A stretch of DNA of 64,000 nt from Pseudomonadota bacterium (lineage in GTDB: Bacteria; Pseudomonadota; Gammaproteobacteria; Burkholderiales; Burkholderiaceae_C), in the NCBI GenBank assembly GCA_018241225.1, contig JAFEEG010000022.1, positions 152,029 to 216,028 of the forward strand. The letters run 5' to 3'. The notes under the pieces were generated by a model that was given only the letters and a program-made list of their open reading frames with translations, was not told where the DNA came from and did no database searches. Made by a program: the position numbers and the translations under genes. Positions 15,920-24,554 of this stretch are shown here, one piece after another (position 1 is the first letter of the stretch; each line of letters opens with the position of its first letter).

Positions 15920-16744
15920 CTAGAGCAGGCTGGCCGACGACAGCCGCGGCGTCGCCGCGATGTGCTGCGAGATGGCGCTGCACGCTGCCAGCAGCGGCTG
16001 GACATAGGCTGCCTGCACATCGTCCTTGCGCCGAAAGCGCAGCGTGGTCACGCTGATGGCCGCCAGCGGCAGGCCGTCCACGCCCAGCACGGCCGCCCCG
16101 TAGCACTGGATGCCGGGCTCGTGCTCCTCGTCGTCCATCGACCAGCCACGCTCGCGCGTGACGGCCAGCTGCTGGCGCAACGCGGGCAGCGTGGTCAGCG
16201 TGTGTTCTGTGAAGGCGGGCATCGCCAGGTCCCTGAGCATGCGTTCACGCGAAGGCTCGTCCAGCTGCGCCAGCCAGGCCTTGCCCACGGCCGTTGCATG
16301 CAGGCAAACCGTGGTGCCGATGCGCGAGCTCATCTGCACGGCAGAAGGGCTCTCGAGCTTCTCGATGTAGACCATGACCGAGCCGCTGGGCACCGCCAGG
16401 TGCACCGTCTCGCCGGTGATGTCGCGCAAGCGCTTGAGTTCGTCGCCCGCGGCCAGGCGCAGTTCGGAACGCCCCCAGCTGCGGCTGGCCAGTTGCAGGA
16501 GGCGCGGGCCCAGTGCGTAGCCCGTGCCCCCGGGGCGATCGACCACCAGACCCTCGGCCACCAGCGCCGCCACGATCCGATGGACCGTGGGCCGCGGATA
16601 CCCGCTGGCCTGCACCAGGCGCGCCATGGGCATGGGCTCCGGCGCGTCGGCGACGAGCTGGAGCACATGCATGAACTTGGAGAAGGCAGCGGTGCCCGCC
16701 ACGGCGGGCGGCACCTTGCCGGTGGCATCGCGAGAAGGCGGCAT
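15920..16744 (-). CDS. IclR-family transcriptional regulator
   Basis: The 274-residue protein has an N-terminal winged helix-turn-helix (ARLVQASGYPRPTVHRIVAALVAEGLV) and the IclR effector domain with GETVHLAVPSGSVMVYIEKL, LHATAVGKAWLA and GIQCYGAAVLG. It is the last gene of the minus-strand cupin-SDR-Bug-SDR operon, 50 bp after the second SDR, and is the obvious candidate regulator of that operon. Two 15-bp imperfect palindromes upstream of the cupin gene fit IclR-type sites. It converges with the pseudouridine synthase, leaving 10 bp. Confidence 0.93.
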   Translation of the reverse strand: MPPSRDATGKVPPAVAGTAAFSKFMHVLQLVADAPEPMPMARLVQASGYPRPTVHRIVAALVAEGLVVDRPGGTGYALGPRLLQLASRSWGRSELRLAAGDELKRLRDITGETVHLAVPSGSVMVYIEKLESPSAVQMSSRIGTTVCLHATAVGKAWLAQLDEPSRERMLRDLAMPAFTEHTLTTLPALRQQLAVTRERGWSMDDEEHEPGIQCYGAAVLGVDGLPLAAISVTTLRFRRKDDVQAAYVQPLLAACSAISQHIAATPRLSSASLL

Positions 16745-16794
16745 CGACTGGCGTTACGAGCGAAGAGATCGACCCGGAATTATCGGCCCGCGCG

Positions 16795-17517
16795 TCAGGC
16801 CACCAGGTAGCCGCCGTCCACCGGCAGGATCACGCCAGTGACGAACGAGGCCGCCGGGGAGCAAAGGAAGGTCACGGCCTGCGCCACGTCGTCCGGCTGG
16901 CCCCACCGGCCCATGGGCGTGCGGGCCAGGATGGAGTCGCTGCGGCCGGCGTCTTCCTGCAGCGCCTGGGTCAGCGGCGTGGCAATCCAGCCCGGCGCCA
17001 CCGCGTTCACGCGGATGCGGTCTTGCGCATAGGCCAGCGCCAGCGACTTGGTCAGTTGCGCCACCCCGCCCTTGCTGGCCGAGTAGCCCGGCACCAGGCC
17101 GCCGCCGAAGAAGCTGAGCATCGAGGCCGTGTTGACGATGCAGCCTGCGCGCTTGCGCAGCGCGTCGCGCGCACCGGCGCACAGGCGCATGGTGCCGCCG
17201 AGGTTGACCGCCACCACGCGTTCGAACACCTCGGGGTCGTGCTCGGCGCCGCGGCGGATCATGCCGGCGCAGTTGACCAGGATGTCGAGCTCGTCGATGC
17301 CCTGCAGCATACCCTGCGCCGAGGTCGCGTCGGCCACGTCGCCGGTGCGCACCTCGATGCCGGCTGCCAGCGAGCCGTCGCCGCGATTCAGACCCACGGC
17401 CGTGACCTGGGCGCCCAGGGCCGCCAGCTGGTTGGCAATGGCCGCGCCGATGCCCTGGGTTGCCCCGGTCACCAGCGCGCGCTTGCCGCGAAAAAGTCCT
17501 GCGTCGTAAGTAGTCAT
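16795..17517 (-). CDS. SDR-family NAD(P)-dependent oxidoreductase
   Basis: This 240-residue classical short-chain dehydrogenase has the cofactor loop TGATQGIGAAIA, NCAGMIRRG, the catalytic serine in VNTASMLSFF and Tyr-x3-Lys in YSASKGGVAQ, and ends VTGVILPVDGGYLVA. It would oxidise or reduce a hydroxyl/carbonyl group with NAD(H) or NADP(H). It starts 8 bp after the Bug receptor stop and is part of the same operon. The closest functional theme in the family is 3-oxoacyl- or sugar-alcohol-type dehydrogenation, but the substrate cannot be read from sequence. Confidence 0.92.
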   Translation of the reverse strand: MTTYDAGLFRGKRALVTGATQGIGAAIANQLAALGAQVTAVGLNRGDGSLAAGIEVRTGDVADATSAQGMLQGIDELDILVNCAGMIRRGAEHDPEVFERVVAVNLGGTMRLCAGARDALRKRAGCIVNTASMLSFFGGGLVPGYSASKGGVAQLTKSLALAYAQDRIRVNAVAPGWIATPLTQALQEDAGRSDSILARTPMGRWGQPDDVAQAVTFLCSPAASFVTGVILPVDGGYLVA

Positions 17518-17525
17518 TGATCCGT

Positions 17526-18506
17526 TCAGGTCTTGATGTTGAGCTTTTCGATGAGCTGCTTGAAGGCTGTCGCGTCCTGGCCCATGGCGGTGCGGAACTC
17601 GGGGCCGTCCAGGTAGGCGTAGCCTAGGTTCTGCTTGTCCAGCACTTCGCGCAGGGCGGGTTCCTTAGCGATGTTGCCGGCGGCGGTGCGCAGCACGGCC
17701 AGCACCTGCGGCGGCGTGTTCTTGGGCGCCGCAATGCCGCGCCAGGTGCCGATGGAAAGATCGACACCGCGCTCCTTGAGCGTGGGCACCTTCTCGAAGG
17801 CACCCTTGGAGCGCTGGTCGGCCATCACGGCCAGGGTCTTGAGCTTGCCGGCCTGCACGTAGGTCGTGACCTCGGCCGGGCTTACCGTGACCGCGTCGAT
17901 GTGTCCACCCATCAGCGCCAGCACCGCAGGCGCCGCGCCCTGGAAGGGAATGTGGGCGATCTTGGCGCCGGTCTTTTCCTGCAGCGCGGCCGAGGCCAGG
18001 TGCCAGATGGAGCCGTTGCCGGCGTTGCCCACCTGGATCTCCTTGGCCTTGGCGGCAGCGAGGAACTCCTCCAGCGTGTTCCACGGCACATCTGCACGCA
18101 CGGTGATGGCGGCCGGGTCGGCATTCAGGCGCGCGATGGGCGCCATGTCTTCGTAGGTGAACTTGGCCAGGCCCAGCGGCGGCAGCGTGACCAGCTCCAC
18201 CGTGACCACTGCCAGCTTGTAGCCGTCGGGCTTGGCATTGATGACGTCGCTCCAGCCGATGGCGCCGCTGGCCCCCGGCTTGTTGTTCACCACGATGCTC
18301 TGCGGCAGGAACTTGCGGCCGGCGTCCGCAAAGGCGCGCGCCAGAGCGTCGGTGCCGCCCCCCGCCTGGAACGGCACGATCAGTTCGATGGGCTTGTTCG
18401 GAAAGTCCGCGCCCTGCGCAAAGGCGCGCGGAGCGGCCGCGGCGGCAAGGCCGGCCGCGACGGTGGCCGCGAACTGGCGGCGATTGAATTGGGCATTGTG
18501 CTTCAT
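17526..18506 (-). CDS. Bug-family (TctC-like) periplasmic substrate-binding protein
   Basis: The 326-residue protein has a signal peptide with an RRQF twin-arginine-like motif (NRRQFAATVAAGLAAAAA) cleaved near AFAQG, then the Bug signature FPNKPIELIVPFQAGGGTDA, GASGAIGW and PFQGAAPAVLALMGGHIDA. Bug proteins bind carboxylates or aromatic acids in the periplasm, often without a linked permease, as here. It sits between two SDR genes and probably captures the operon substrate. ATG at 18506 gives the complete signal peptide; the longer frame to 18980 is a shadow of the upstream SDR. Confidence 0.93.
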   Translation of the reverse strand: MKHNAQFNRRQFAATVAAGLAAAAAPRAFAQGADFPNKPIELIVPFQAGGGTDALARAFADAGRKFLPQSIVVNNKPGASGAIGWSDVINAKPDGYKLAVVTVELVTLPPLGLAKFTYEDMAPIARLNADPAAITVRADVPWNTLEEFLAAAKAKEIQVGNAGNGSIWHLASAALQEKTGAKIAHIPFQGAAPAVLALMGGHIDAVTVSPAEVTTYVQAGKLKTLAVMADQRSKGAFEKVPTLKERGVDLSIGTWRGIAAPKNTPPQVLAVLRTAAGNIAKEPALREVLDKQNLGYAYLDGPEFRTAMGQDATAFKQLIEKLNIKT

Positions 18507-18550
18507 GTTGTCTCCAGTGTGATGGGATGGACTCTCTCTCGGGATCTTGA

Positions 18551-19291
18551 TCAGTAGGTGGCGCGTCCGCCAGACAGGTCGAACACCGCGCCGGTGCTGA
18601 AGGTGCATACGTCCGAGCTCAGCCAGGCGGCCAGTTCGGCCACTTCGGCGGGCGTGCCCAGGCGCTTCATGGGACTCTTGTCGATCATGGTCTGCACGTG
18701 CTGCGCGGACATCTGCCGCAACAGTTCTGTCTCGACCGCTGCGGGCGCGATGGCGTTGACGCGCACACCGGTGGGGGCCAGTTCCTTGCCCAGCGACTTC
18801 GTCAGGGCCAGCACGCCGGCCTTGGCCGCGCTGTAGGCCGACGCATTGGGCGTGCCTTCCTTGCCGGCCAGCGAGGCGATGTTGACGATGCGCCCCGCAT
18901 CGCCCTGGCGCAATGCAGGCACCAGGGCGCGGCACATGTTGAACACGCCGACCAGGTTGACGTCGACAATGCGTTGCCACACCTCGGGCGGGTATTCGTC
19001 CAGCGGCATGGTGGGCCCGGCGTAGCCCGCGTTGTTGACCAGGATGTCGACGCGGCCCCAGCGCGCCAGAGTGGCGGCTAGCGCGCGGTCGATGGCCGCG
19101 CGATCGGTCACGTCTGCTTCCTGCGCGGTGCCGGCCTGCAGATGCTCGCCTTGCAAGGCGCCGGGCAGGTCCCAGGCGACCACGGTGGCACCGTCGTGCG
19201 CGAGCCGCTGTGCAATGGCCCGGCCGATGCCGGTGGCCGCGCCCGTGACGATGGCGACGCGGCCGGCGAAGTCGAAGCGCGGCGTGCTCAT
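18551..19291 (-). CDS. SDR-family oxidoreductase
   Basis: The 246-residue protein is a classical SDR: TGAATGIGRAIA cofactor loop, NNAGYAGPT, catalytic serine in VNIASLAGKEG, YSAAKAGVLAL (Tyr-x3-Lys) and the C-terminal FDLSGGRATY. It resembles 3-oxoacyl-ACP reductase or cyclohexanol-type dehydrogenases used in ring-compound catabolism. ATG at 19291 overlaps the cupin stop (TGATG), so translation is coupled to the dioxygenase, which suggests the two act on successive intermediates. Confidence 0.92.
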   Translation of the reverse strand: MSTPRFDFAGRVAIVTGAATGIGRAIAQRLAHDGATVVAWDLPGALQGEHLQAGTAQEADVTDRAAIDRALAATLARWGRVDILVNNAGYAGPTMPLDEYPPEVWQRIVDVNLVGVFNMCRALVPALRQGDAGRIVNIASLAGKEGTPNASAYSAAKAGVLALTKSLGKELAPTGVRVNAIAPAAVETELLRQMSAQHVQTMIDKSPMKRLGTPAEVAELAAWLSSDVCTFSTGAVFDLSGGRATY

Positions 19292-19818
19292 CAGCGGATG
19301 AACTGCTTGACGTAATCCGCGCCCAGGCCCACCTCCTCGAAGTGCTTGCGGCACATGTCGATCTTGGTGAACACGTCCTCGTAGCCCATGCCCTTGCCCC
19401 ATGGGTCGGTGTAGTACATGACGCCGTTGACCTGGAAGTAGGTGATCATTTCCTCGACATCGGGCGGGACGTAGAGCGTGTGCGTCTCGCCGGGCGGCTC
19501 GAACACGTAACTGCCTTCCACAGCTTCCCAGTCGTGCTCCAGGTACTTCCAGCGGCCCTTGAGCACGAAGCCGTGCACCGCCTGCGGATGGCGATGGCGG
19601 CTGAGCACGCCGGACTTGCGCACCTTCAGCAGGTTCATCCAGTAGCCCTGGCTGGCGTTGAGGCACAGCGGGCGGAACCACACATTTTCCGCCTGCGGCA
19701 CCCACAGGCGCTCGTCGGTCGGGATGGCCTGGGAGACCACGATTTCCGGCAACGCGTCGGGCGGGTTGGGGTATTGGTAGGGGGTCAGCGGCTCGGCGTC
19801 TTTCTTTTCCAAGGGCAT
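19291..19818 (-). CDS. Cupin dioxygenase of the 2,4'-dihydroxyacetophenone dioxygenase family
   Basis: The 175-residue protein is a single-domain cupin with metal ligands His75 and His77 in LSRHRHPQAVHGFVL and His113 in PPGETHTLYVP. Overall it resembles 2,4'-dihydroxyacetophenone dioxygenase, an iron enzyme that cleaves a carbon-carbon bond next to an aromatic ring. The ATG at 19818 has GGAG 7 nt upstream. An in-frame ATG at 19866 adds 16 residues but lacks a ribosome site and falls within an operator-like palindrome, so 19818 is preferred. It is the first gene of the operon ending with IclR. The true substrate is unknown. Confidence 0.8.
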   Translation of the reverse strand: MPLEKKDAEPLTPYQYPNPPDALPEIVVSQAIPTDERLWVPQAENVWFRPLCLNASQGYWMNLLKVRKSGVLSRHRHPQAVHGFVLKGRWKYLEHDWEAVEGSYVFEPPGETHTLYVPPDVEEMITYFQVNGVMYYTDPWGKGMGYEDVFTKIDMCRKHFEEVGLGADYVKQFIR

Positions 19819-19857
19819 CGCGGGGCTCCGGTCGGTCTTGATGGGTGATTCGGTTTT

Positions 19858-19892
19858 GTCCACCATATGGACTGCTCGTCTACATAGTGGTC
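19858..19892. promoter_or_regulatory. Paired 15-bp palindromes upstream of the cupin operon
   Basis: GTCCACCATATGGAC (19858-19872) has GTCCA/TGGAC arms. GTCTACATAGTGGTC (19878-19892) matches its reverse complement at 11 of 15 positions. They start 20 bp apart, about two helical turns, just upstream of the preferred cupin start. Tandem short palindromes are typical IclR-family operators, and an IclR gene ends the operon. Confidence 0.55.
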
Positions 19893-20055
19893 AATTCTAC
19901 GGCCCGGCCTCGGGCGGCCCCTCAGGGTTTGCCAGGGGATCGCGAACGAATCGCGCAGGCAGGAACGCCTCGGCGCCGGGTGACGCCAACGCGTAGATGT
20001 CGATTTGGGGGGTGCTGCGGCCTCTGCAGAAGTGAGAGACGCGAAGAAGAAGAAA

Positions 20056-20390
20056 AGTGTGAAGCGCGCCTGTACGCCGGATTCTGTGCACCGGAGTTGC
20101 CCCCGGCGTGACCGCCATTACTCTGGGCCGCCGGTCACCCGGACGGCTCGATGCCACCTACCCGCCAGCTCAGCGGAACCACCTCGAAACTGGCCTACTT
20201 GGTGTTGCTGCGCGCAGAGATTGCCCGTTTCACCCCCAGCGACTTGCGTCGCCGGGACTCGTCTCTGTTGCTCTGATCCTCACCTCGCGGTGGAGAGCCG
20301 TTAGCTCCTGCGCTGTCCTGTGCAGTCCGGACGTTCCTCCAGTGCGGCCTTTCGGCGCTTGCACCAGCGGCGGTCCAGCGTGCTTCACGG
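20056..20390 (-). ncRNA. rnpB: RNase P RNA, class A
   Basis: RNase P RNA is the catalytic subunit that trims tRNA 5' ends. On the minus strand the P4 5' element appears as GGAGGAACGTCCGGAC followed by TGCACAGGACAG; further on come ACAGAGACGAG, the CACCAAGTAGGCC stretch and the conserved CAGAATCCGGCGTACAGG 3' segment. The ends GTGAAGCACGC (20388 downward) and GCGCGCTTCAC (up to 20058) pair as helix P1 with one mismatch and set the approximate limits. A TTTTCTTCTTCTTC run follows at the 3' side as a likely terminator. The exact ends are estimates within a few bases. Confidence 0.93.
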
Positions 20391-20504
20391 ACTGGATTAT
20401 CCCCAATCGGGGCGAGCAAGCGGGCCGGCGAGCGGCCAAGCCCCTTCTACACTCCGGCCTGGTGAAGAGAAAAGCAAACATTTGTGACGGAGTGAGGGCA
20501 ACAC

Positions 20505-21659
20505 TTGAACACGAAGCTTGAGATCGCGGCGCACCCGCTGCGCTTCCACGGCCATGAAGGCCAGTACTTCCGCATCTGGATCGTCAACGTCCTGCTGGGC
20601 GTGCTGACCCTGGGCCTGTACACCCCCTGGGCGCGCCGGCGCACGGTGCAGTACTTCTATCAAAGCACCGAGGTAGCCGACGGCACCCTCGAGTTCACCG
20701 CGCCGATCAAGCGCATGCTGGTGGGCTTCCTGCTTTTCGGTGGCCTGTACCTGGCGCTGAACCTGGCCGGCAACTCGGACGACCGGTTTGCGCGCACCCT
20801 CGGCAACGTGTTCCTGGCCCTTGCCGTGCTGGGCGCGCCCTGGCTGTGGGCCAGCGCCATGCGCTTTCGGCTGCGGCACACGCGTTGGCGCGGCTTGCGG
20901 CTGAACTTCGCGCCCAGCGTCAAATCGCTTTACCTGGCCAGCTGGCCGATGCTGGCGCTGGCGGTGCTGCTGGTGTGCTTTGGCCTGAGCGCCGCCGGCG
21001 TGCGTTCCTATGGCCCCTTGATGAGCGGCGTGCTCATGCTGGCCATTGCACTGCTTGCTGCTCTGTGCTTGGCGCTGCTTCAATACAACTACAACCGGCT
21101 GCTCCTGTTGAACACGCGCATCGGCGCGCAGGCTGGGCGCTGGAAGGTGGAGCTCGGGCCCTACCTGCGCATCGCGCTGCAGGCCATCGGCATCGCGGTG
21201 CTACTGGGCGCGCTGATCGGCGCCGTATCGTCGATCATCTTCGCGGGCTACACGCTGGGCGTGAAGAACTTGCGCGGCTCCGTCCTGCTGGGCCTGGTTC
21301 TCGGCGGGGCGATGTGGTTCCTGGCCATCGTGCCGGCCATGGCCTGGCGCGAGGCGCGCACCTTCCAGTTGGTGTGGAACAACACTGGCGTCAGCCACTT
21401 GGCGCGCTTTCGCTGCAAGCTGCGCACCGGCGCCTTCATGGGCCTGCGCATCCGCAACGCACTGCTCAACCTCGTCACGCTGGGCCTCTACCGACCCTTT
21501 GCGCGGATCAAGGTCTACCGGATGAAGTGCGAGTCGGTCACGCTGCACCTGCGCGGCACCCCCGAGGGCCTGGTGGGCGAGCTGGCGCGCCAGCAGGACG
21601 AAGGCGGCTTCTCGGACGCGCTGGCCGACGGACTGGGGCTGGACATCGTCGGCGCCTGA
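20505..21659 (+). CDS. DUF898 (YjgN-family) membrane protein
   Basis: The 384-residue protein has about six hydrophobic segments and the DUF898 motifs YFRIWIVNVLLGVLTLGLYT at the start and IRNALLNLVTLGLYRPFARI near the end; these repeat the N-x-L-x4-LGLY pattern. Function is unknown; it is an inner-membrane protein. The start is TTG at 20505 with TGAGGG 7-12 nt upstream, and no ATG fits the conserved N-terminus. The M48 protease starts 4 bp after it, so the two form an operon, a pairing I recall from other proteobacteria. Confidence 0.85.
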   Translation: MNTKLEIAAHPLRFHGHEGQYFRIWIVNVLLGVLTLGLYTPWARRRTVQYFYQSTEVADGTLEFTAPIKRMLVGFLLFGGLYLALNLAGNSDDRFARTLGNVFLALAVLGAPWLWASAMRFRLRHTRWRGLRLNFAPSVKSLYLASWPMLALAVLLVCFGLSAAGVRSYGPLMSGVLMLAIALLAALCLALLQYNYNRLLLLNTRIGAQAGRWKVELGPYLRIALQAIGIAVLLGALIGAVSSIIFAGYTLGVKNLRGSVLLGLVLGGAMWFLAIVPAMAWREARTFQLVWNNTGVSHLARFRCKLRTGAFMGLRIRNALLNLVTLGLYRPFARIKVYRMKCESVTLHLRGTPEGLVGELARQQDEGGFSDALADGLGLDIVGA

Positions 21660-21663
21660 GCGC

Positions 21664-22776
21664 ATGGACGCCACCCTTCGCGCGCGCTGGTTCGATGGGC
21701 GCAGCAGCCAGGCGCGCCCCGTTCTGCTTCGGTTGGCTGGCGACAAGCGGGGCCGCGCCAGCCTGCGGCTGCATCCGCTCGATGTGGCGGACTCGACGCC
21801 CGTGGACGTGGCACCGGGCGAGTTCAACTGGCCCGACACCTGGGAGCCCACAGGCGCCTCGCCGCGCATGACGGTCGACCTCGGCCTGCACGGCAGCGTG
21901 GAAGTCGAAGGCCGCAAGTGGGAGCAGGCGCTGGGTGCCTGCGGCGCAAGCTCCAGCATGGCGCAGCGCCTGCAGCGGCGCTGGCTGCTGATCGTCGGCG
22001 CACTGCTGTGCGTCGCGCTGGTCATCTGGGCCTTCACGCGCTGGGCCGCACCGTGGGTCGCGGGTCAACTTGCCCGATTCGCACCCCTGTCGTGGGAGCG
22101 CACCGTGTCGCAAGACGCGCTGGACCAGCTGGAAAGACAGGGCGTGCTCAAGCCCAGCCGCATCGCACGGGCTCGCCAGTCCGAGCTGCAAATACGCTTT
22201 GCCGCGCTGAACGCCAAGGCCCCAGCCGCGCTGCGCCCGGACGCTGCCTACGCGCCCACCATGAACCTGCAATTTCGCTCCGGCATGGGCGCAAATGCCT
22301 TCGCCCTGCCCGGCGGCACCATCGTCATGACCGATGCCATGGTCGAGCTGGCCAGCCGCAACAGCCTGGGCGACGAGGCACTGATGGGCGTGCTGACCCA
22401 CGAAGCAGGGCATGTGCTCTACCGCCACGGTACGCGGCGCGTGATCGAGTTGGGCATTCTCAACGTCGGCTCGGTGCTGGTTCTCGGCGACGCCTCGGGC
22501 CTGGCCGCCACGGGCGGAACGCTTCTGGCGGCACTGGCCTACAGCCGCGCCCACGAACGCGAGGCTGACTGCTTTGCAATGGCCATGATGCAGGCTACGG
22601 CCCAGCCCCTGCCGCCCATGGCCGCGTTGCTGCGGGCGGCGGACAAAGCGCATGCCCAGGCCAAGGGCGAAAAAGCGAACGACCTGCCCATCGAATGGCT
22701 GCAGACCCACCCCGACACGGCCGGACGCGCCGCGGCGATCGAAGCCGGCCAGCTCGCCAACTGCGCGCGCGGCTGA
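21664..22776 (+). CDS. M48-family zinc metalloprotease, membrane anchored
   Basis: The 370-residue protein carries the zinc motif HEAGH at 246-250 and the downstream glutamate ligand in [14 protein letters not shown]. One membrane segment lies at about 107-125. The first 100 residues form a separate, probably beta-rich cytoplasmic or periplasmic domain ([19 protein letters not shown]). Fold and motifs match M48 peptidases of the OMA1/BepA type, which degrade misfolded membrane or envelope proteins. It is co-transcribed with the DUF898 protein, which may be a partner or substrate. The catalytic motif looks intact. Confidence 0.88.
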   Translation: MDATLRARWFDGRSSQARPVLLRLAGDKRGRASLRLHPLDVADSTPVDVAPGEFNWPDTWEPTGASPRMTVDLGLHGSVEVEGRKWEQALGACGASSSMAQRLQRRWLLIVGALLCVALVIWAFTRWAAPWVAGQLARFAPLSWERTVSQDALDQLERQGVLKPSRIARARQSELQIRFAALNAKAPAALRPDAAYAPTMNLQFRSGMGANAFALPGGTIVMTDAMVELASRNSLGDEALMGVLTHEAGHVLYRHGTRRVIELGILNVGSVLVLGDASGLAATGGTLLAALAYSRAHEREADCFAMAMMQATAQPLPPMAALLRAADKAHAQAKGEKANDLPIEWLQTHPDTAGRAAAIEAGQLANCARG

Positions 22777-22894
22777 GCGGGGTCCCGCACGCCCTTTTCC
22801 GAAGCGGCCGCGCGCGGCCCCGCCGCCTTCGCCACAATGCCGACTGACTCAAGTCAGTCTCAACCCGGCACGAACGAAGAAGGAGCCCCGGCCC

Positions 22895-23815
22895 ATGAAA
22901 GCGCAGAACGTTCTCGACACCATCGGCAACACGCCCCACATCCGCTTCCAGCGCCTGTTCAAGGGGGCCACGCAGCAGGTGTGGATCAAGTCCGAGCGCG
23001 CCAACCCGGGCGGCTCCGTAAAGGACCGCATCGCCTTGTCGATGGTGGAAGACGCCGAGCGCTCGGGCGCGCTCAAGCCCGGTGGCACCATCGTCGAGCC
23101 CACCTCGGGCAACACCGGCGTGGGCCTGGCCATGGTGGCCGCGGTCAAGGGCTACAAGCTCATCCTCGTGATGCCCGACAGCATGTCAGTCGAACGCCGC
23201 CGCCTGATGCTGGCCTATGGCGCGAGCTTCGAGCTGACGCCGCGCGAAAAAGGCATGAAGGGCTCCATCGCCCGCGCCGAGGAAATCGTGACCTCCACGC
23301 CCGGCGCCTGGATGCCCCAGCAGTTCAACAACCCGGCCAACGTGCAGGTGCATGTGCGCACCACGGCCGAGGAAATTGCCGCCGACTTTCCCGAAGGCGT
23401 GGACGTGCTGATCACCGGCGTGGGCACCGGTGGCCACATCACCGGCTGCGCGCAAGTTCTCAAGAAGAAGTGGCCCAAGCTGAAGGTGTTTGCGGTGGAG
23501 CCCACGGCTTCGCCAGTCATCTCCGGTGGCCAGCCCTCGCCGCACCCTATTCAGGGCATCGGCGCCGGCTTCATTCCGAAGAACCTGGAGACCAGCCTGC
23601 TGGACGGCGTGATCCAAGTCGAGGCCGAGGCGGCCCGCGAGATGGCGCGCCGCTGCGCCCGCGAAGAAGGCGTGCTGGTGGGCATCTCTTCCGGCGCCAC
23701 GCTGCAGGCCATTGCGCAGAAGCTAAGCGAGCTTCCCGCCGACGCAGTGGTGCTGGGCTTCAACTACGACACCGGCGAGCGCTACCTGTCAGTGGACGGC
23801 TTCCTGCCGGCCTGA
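22895..23815 (+). CDS. cysK: Cysteine synthase A (O-acetylserine sulfhydrylase)
   Basis: CysK makes L-cysteine from O-acetylserine and sulfide using pyridoxal phosphate. The 306-residue protein has the PLP lysine Lys43 in NPGGSVKDR, the substrate loop TSGNTG at 70-75, the phosphate-binding [10 protein letters not shown] and the C-terminal GISSGAT. ATG at 22895 follows AAGGAG; the longer frame to 22652 overlaps the protease gene and is not used. Residues agree with CysK rather than CysM or cystathionine beta-synthase, but these are close paralogues. It appears monocistronic. Confidence 0.93.
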   Translation: MKAQNVLDTIGNTPHIRFQRLFKGATQQVWIKSERANPGGSVKDRIALSMVEDAERSGALKPGGTIVEPTSGNTGVGLAMVAAVKGYKLILVMPDSMSVERRRLMLAYGASFELTPREKGMKGSIARAEEIVTSTPGAWMPQQFNNPANVQVHVRTTAEEIAADFPEGVDVLITGVGTGGHITGCAQVLKKKWPKLKVFAVEPTASPVISGGQPSPHPIQGIGAGFIPKNLETSLLDGVIQVEAEAAREMARRCAREEGVLVGISSGATLQAIAQKLSELPADAVVLGFNYDTGERYLSVDGFLPA

Positions 23816-23821
23816 GTCCGA

Positions 23822-24415
23822 TCACCAGAACTTTTCCGGCGCCACGTCCAGCACCTCGGCGCAGGCACTGACAGCCTAGGCGCGCTCCTCGCGAAGCACC
23901 TTCCAGTCGTCGGCCTGCCACCGGGTCTACGCGATCGGCTCGGCCTGGTAGCCGCACGCCTGCAGAGACCGCATGAGGCCTGCGTGGCCGAGTTCCGCGC
24001 CAAAGCGCAGGCGGGAGAGCTCGTCGTTGCCTTCTCGATCTCTTCGGGCGTGGAGCCGTCGGGGAGCGCTTCGGCGTGCGACTGCGCTGCGCGTGCGCTG
24101 TAGATCCTGGTGGCCACGTTGCCCAGCGCTTCGTTCAAGTCGCTGATCGCGGGGTTCACCGCCTAGCACCAGCATGATCACGTTCAGCGCCACCTGGCCG
24201 GCCACGTTGTGCATGGTCTGTTCGCGCCGCACCACGCGCAGGCTTTCGATGCCCGGCTTGGCGTAGCCGCGCTCGAATCGAAGCTTGGTCGTTGGCGCGG
24301 CCAGCGCCTGCGCGGCGGCGGGCGGCCCGACCGCCTCTTCTCCCCAGGCCAGCGCCTGAAACGCCAGCCCGCAACACACCCATGCGGCATGCGCCGTGAT
24401 CACTCGTTCTTTCAC
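23822..24415 (-). pseudogene. Decayed gene for a small exported protein
   Basis: Reading frames can be stitched into one former protein of about 195 residues. It starts MKERVITAHAAWVCC with a signal peptide, continues in the first frame to VIMLVLGG, shifts to NPAISDLNEALGNVATRIYS through EEIEK, shifts back to NDELSRLRFGAELGHAGLMR and QACGYQAEPIA, then reads through two in-frame TAG codons before EVLDVAPEKFW and a TGA at 23822-23824. So there are two frameshifts and two nonsense codons. The product was probably periplasmic; no family is recognised. Sequencing error could explain frameshifts but hardly two extra stops. Confidence 0.75.
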
Positions 24416-24554
24416 TTTTCACTCCCCCTGATTGCCATCTGAGTGGCAGGACGGAATAATAGTAATTTACAAACCACAATGCGCCATCAATAGTCAACGA
24501 AAATAGACTTCGATTCGTGAAATAGACGAGCTTTTAGAATCCTGTCTTTGCCCG

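Noticed and set aside
24501-24527. Direct repeat AAATAGAC twice, 19 bp apart, upstream of the COG2509 gene
   Set aside because: Only two short copies in an AT-rich gap; not enough to propose a binding site.
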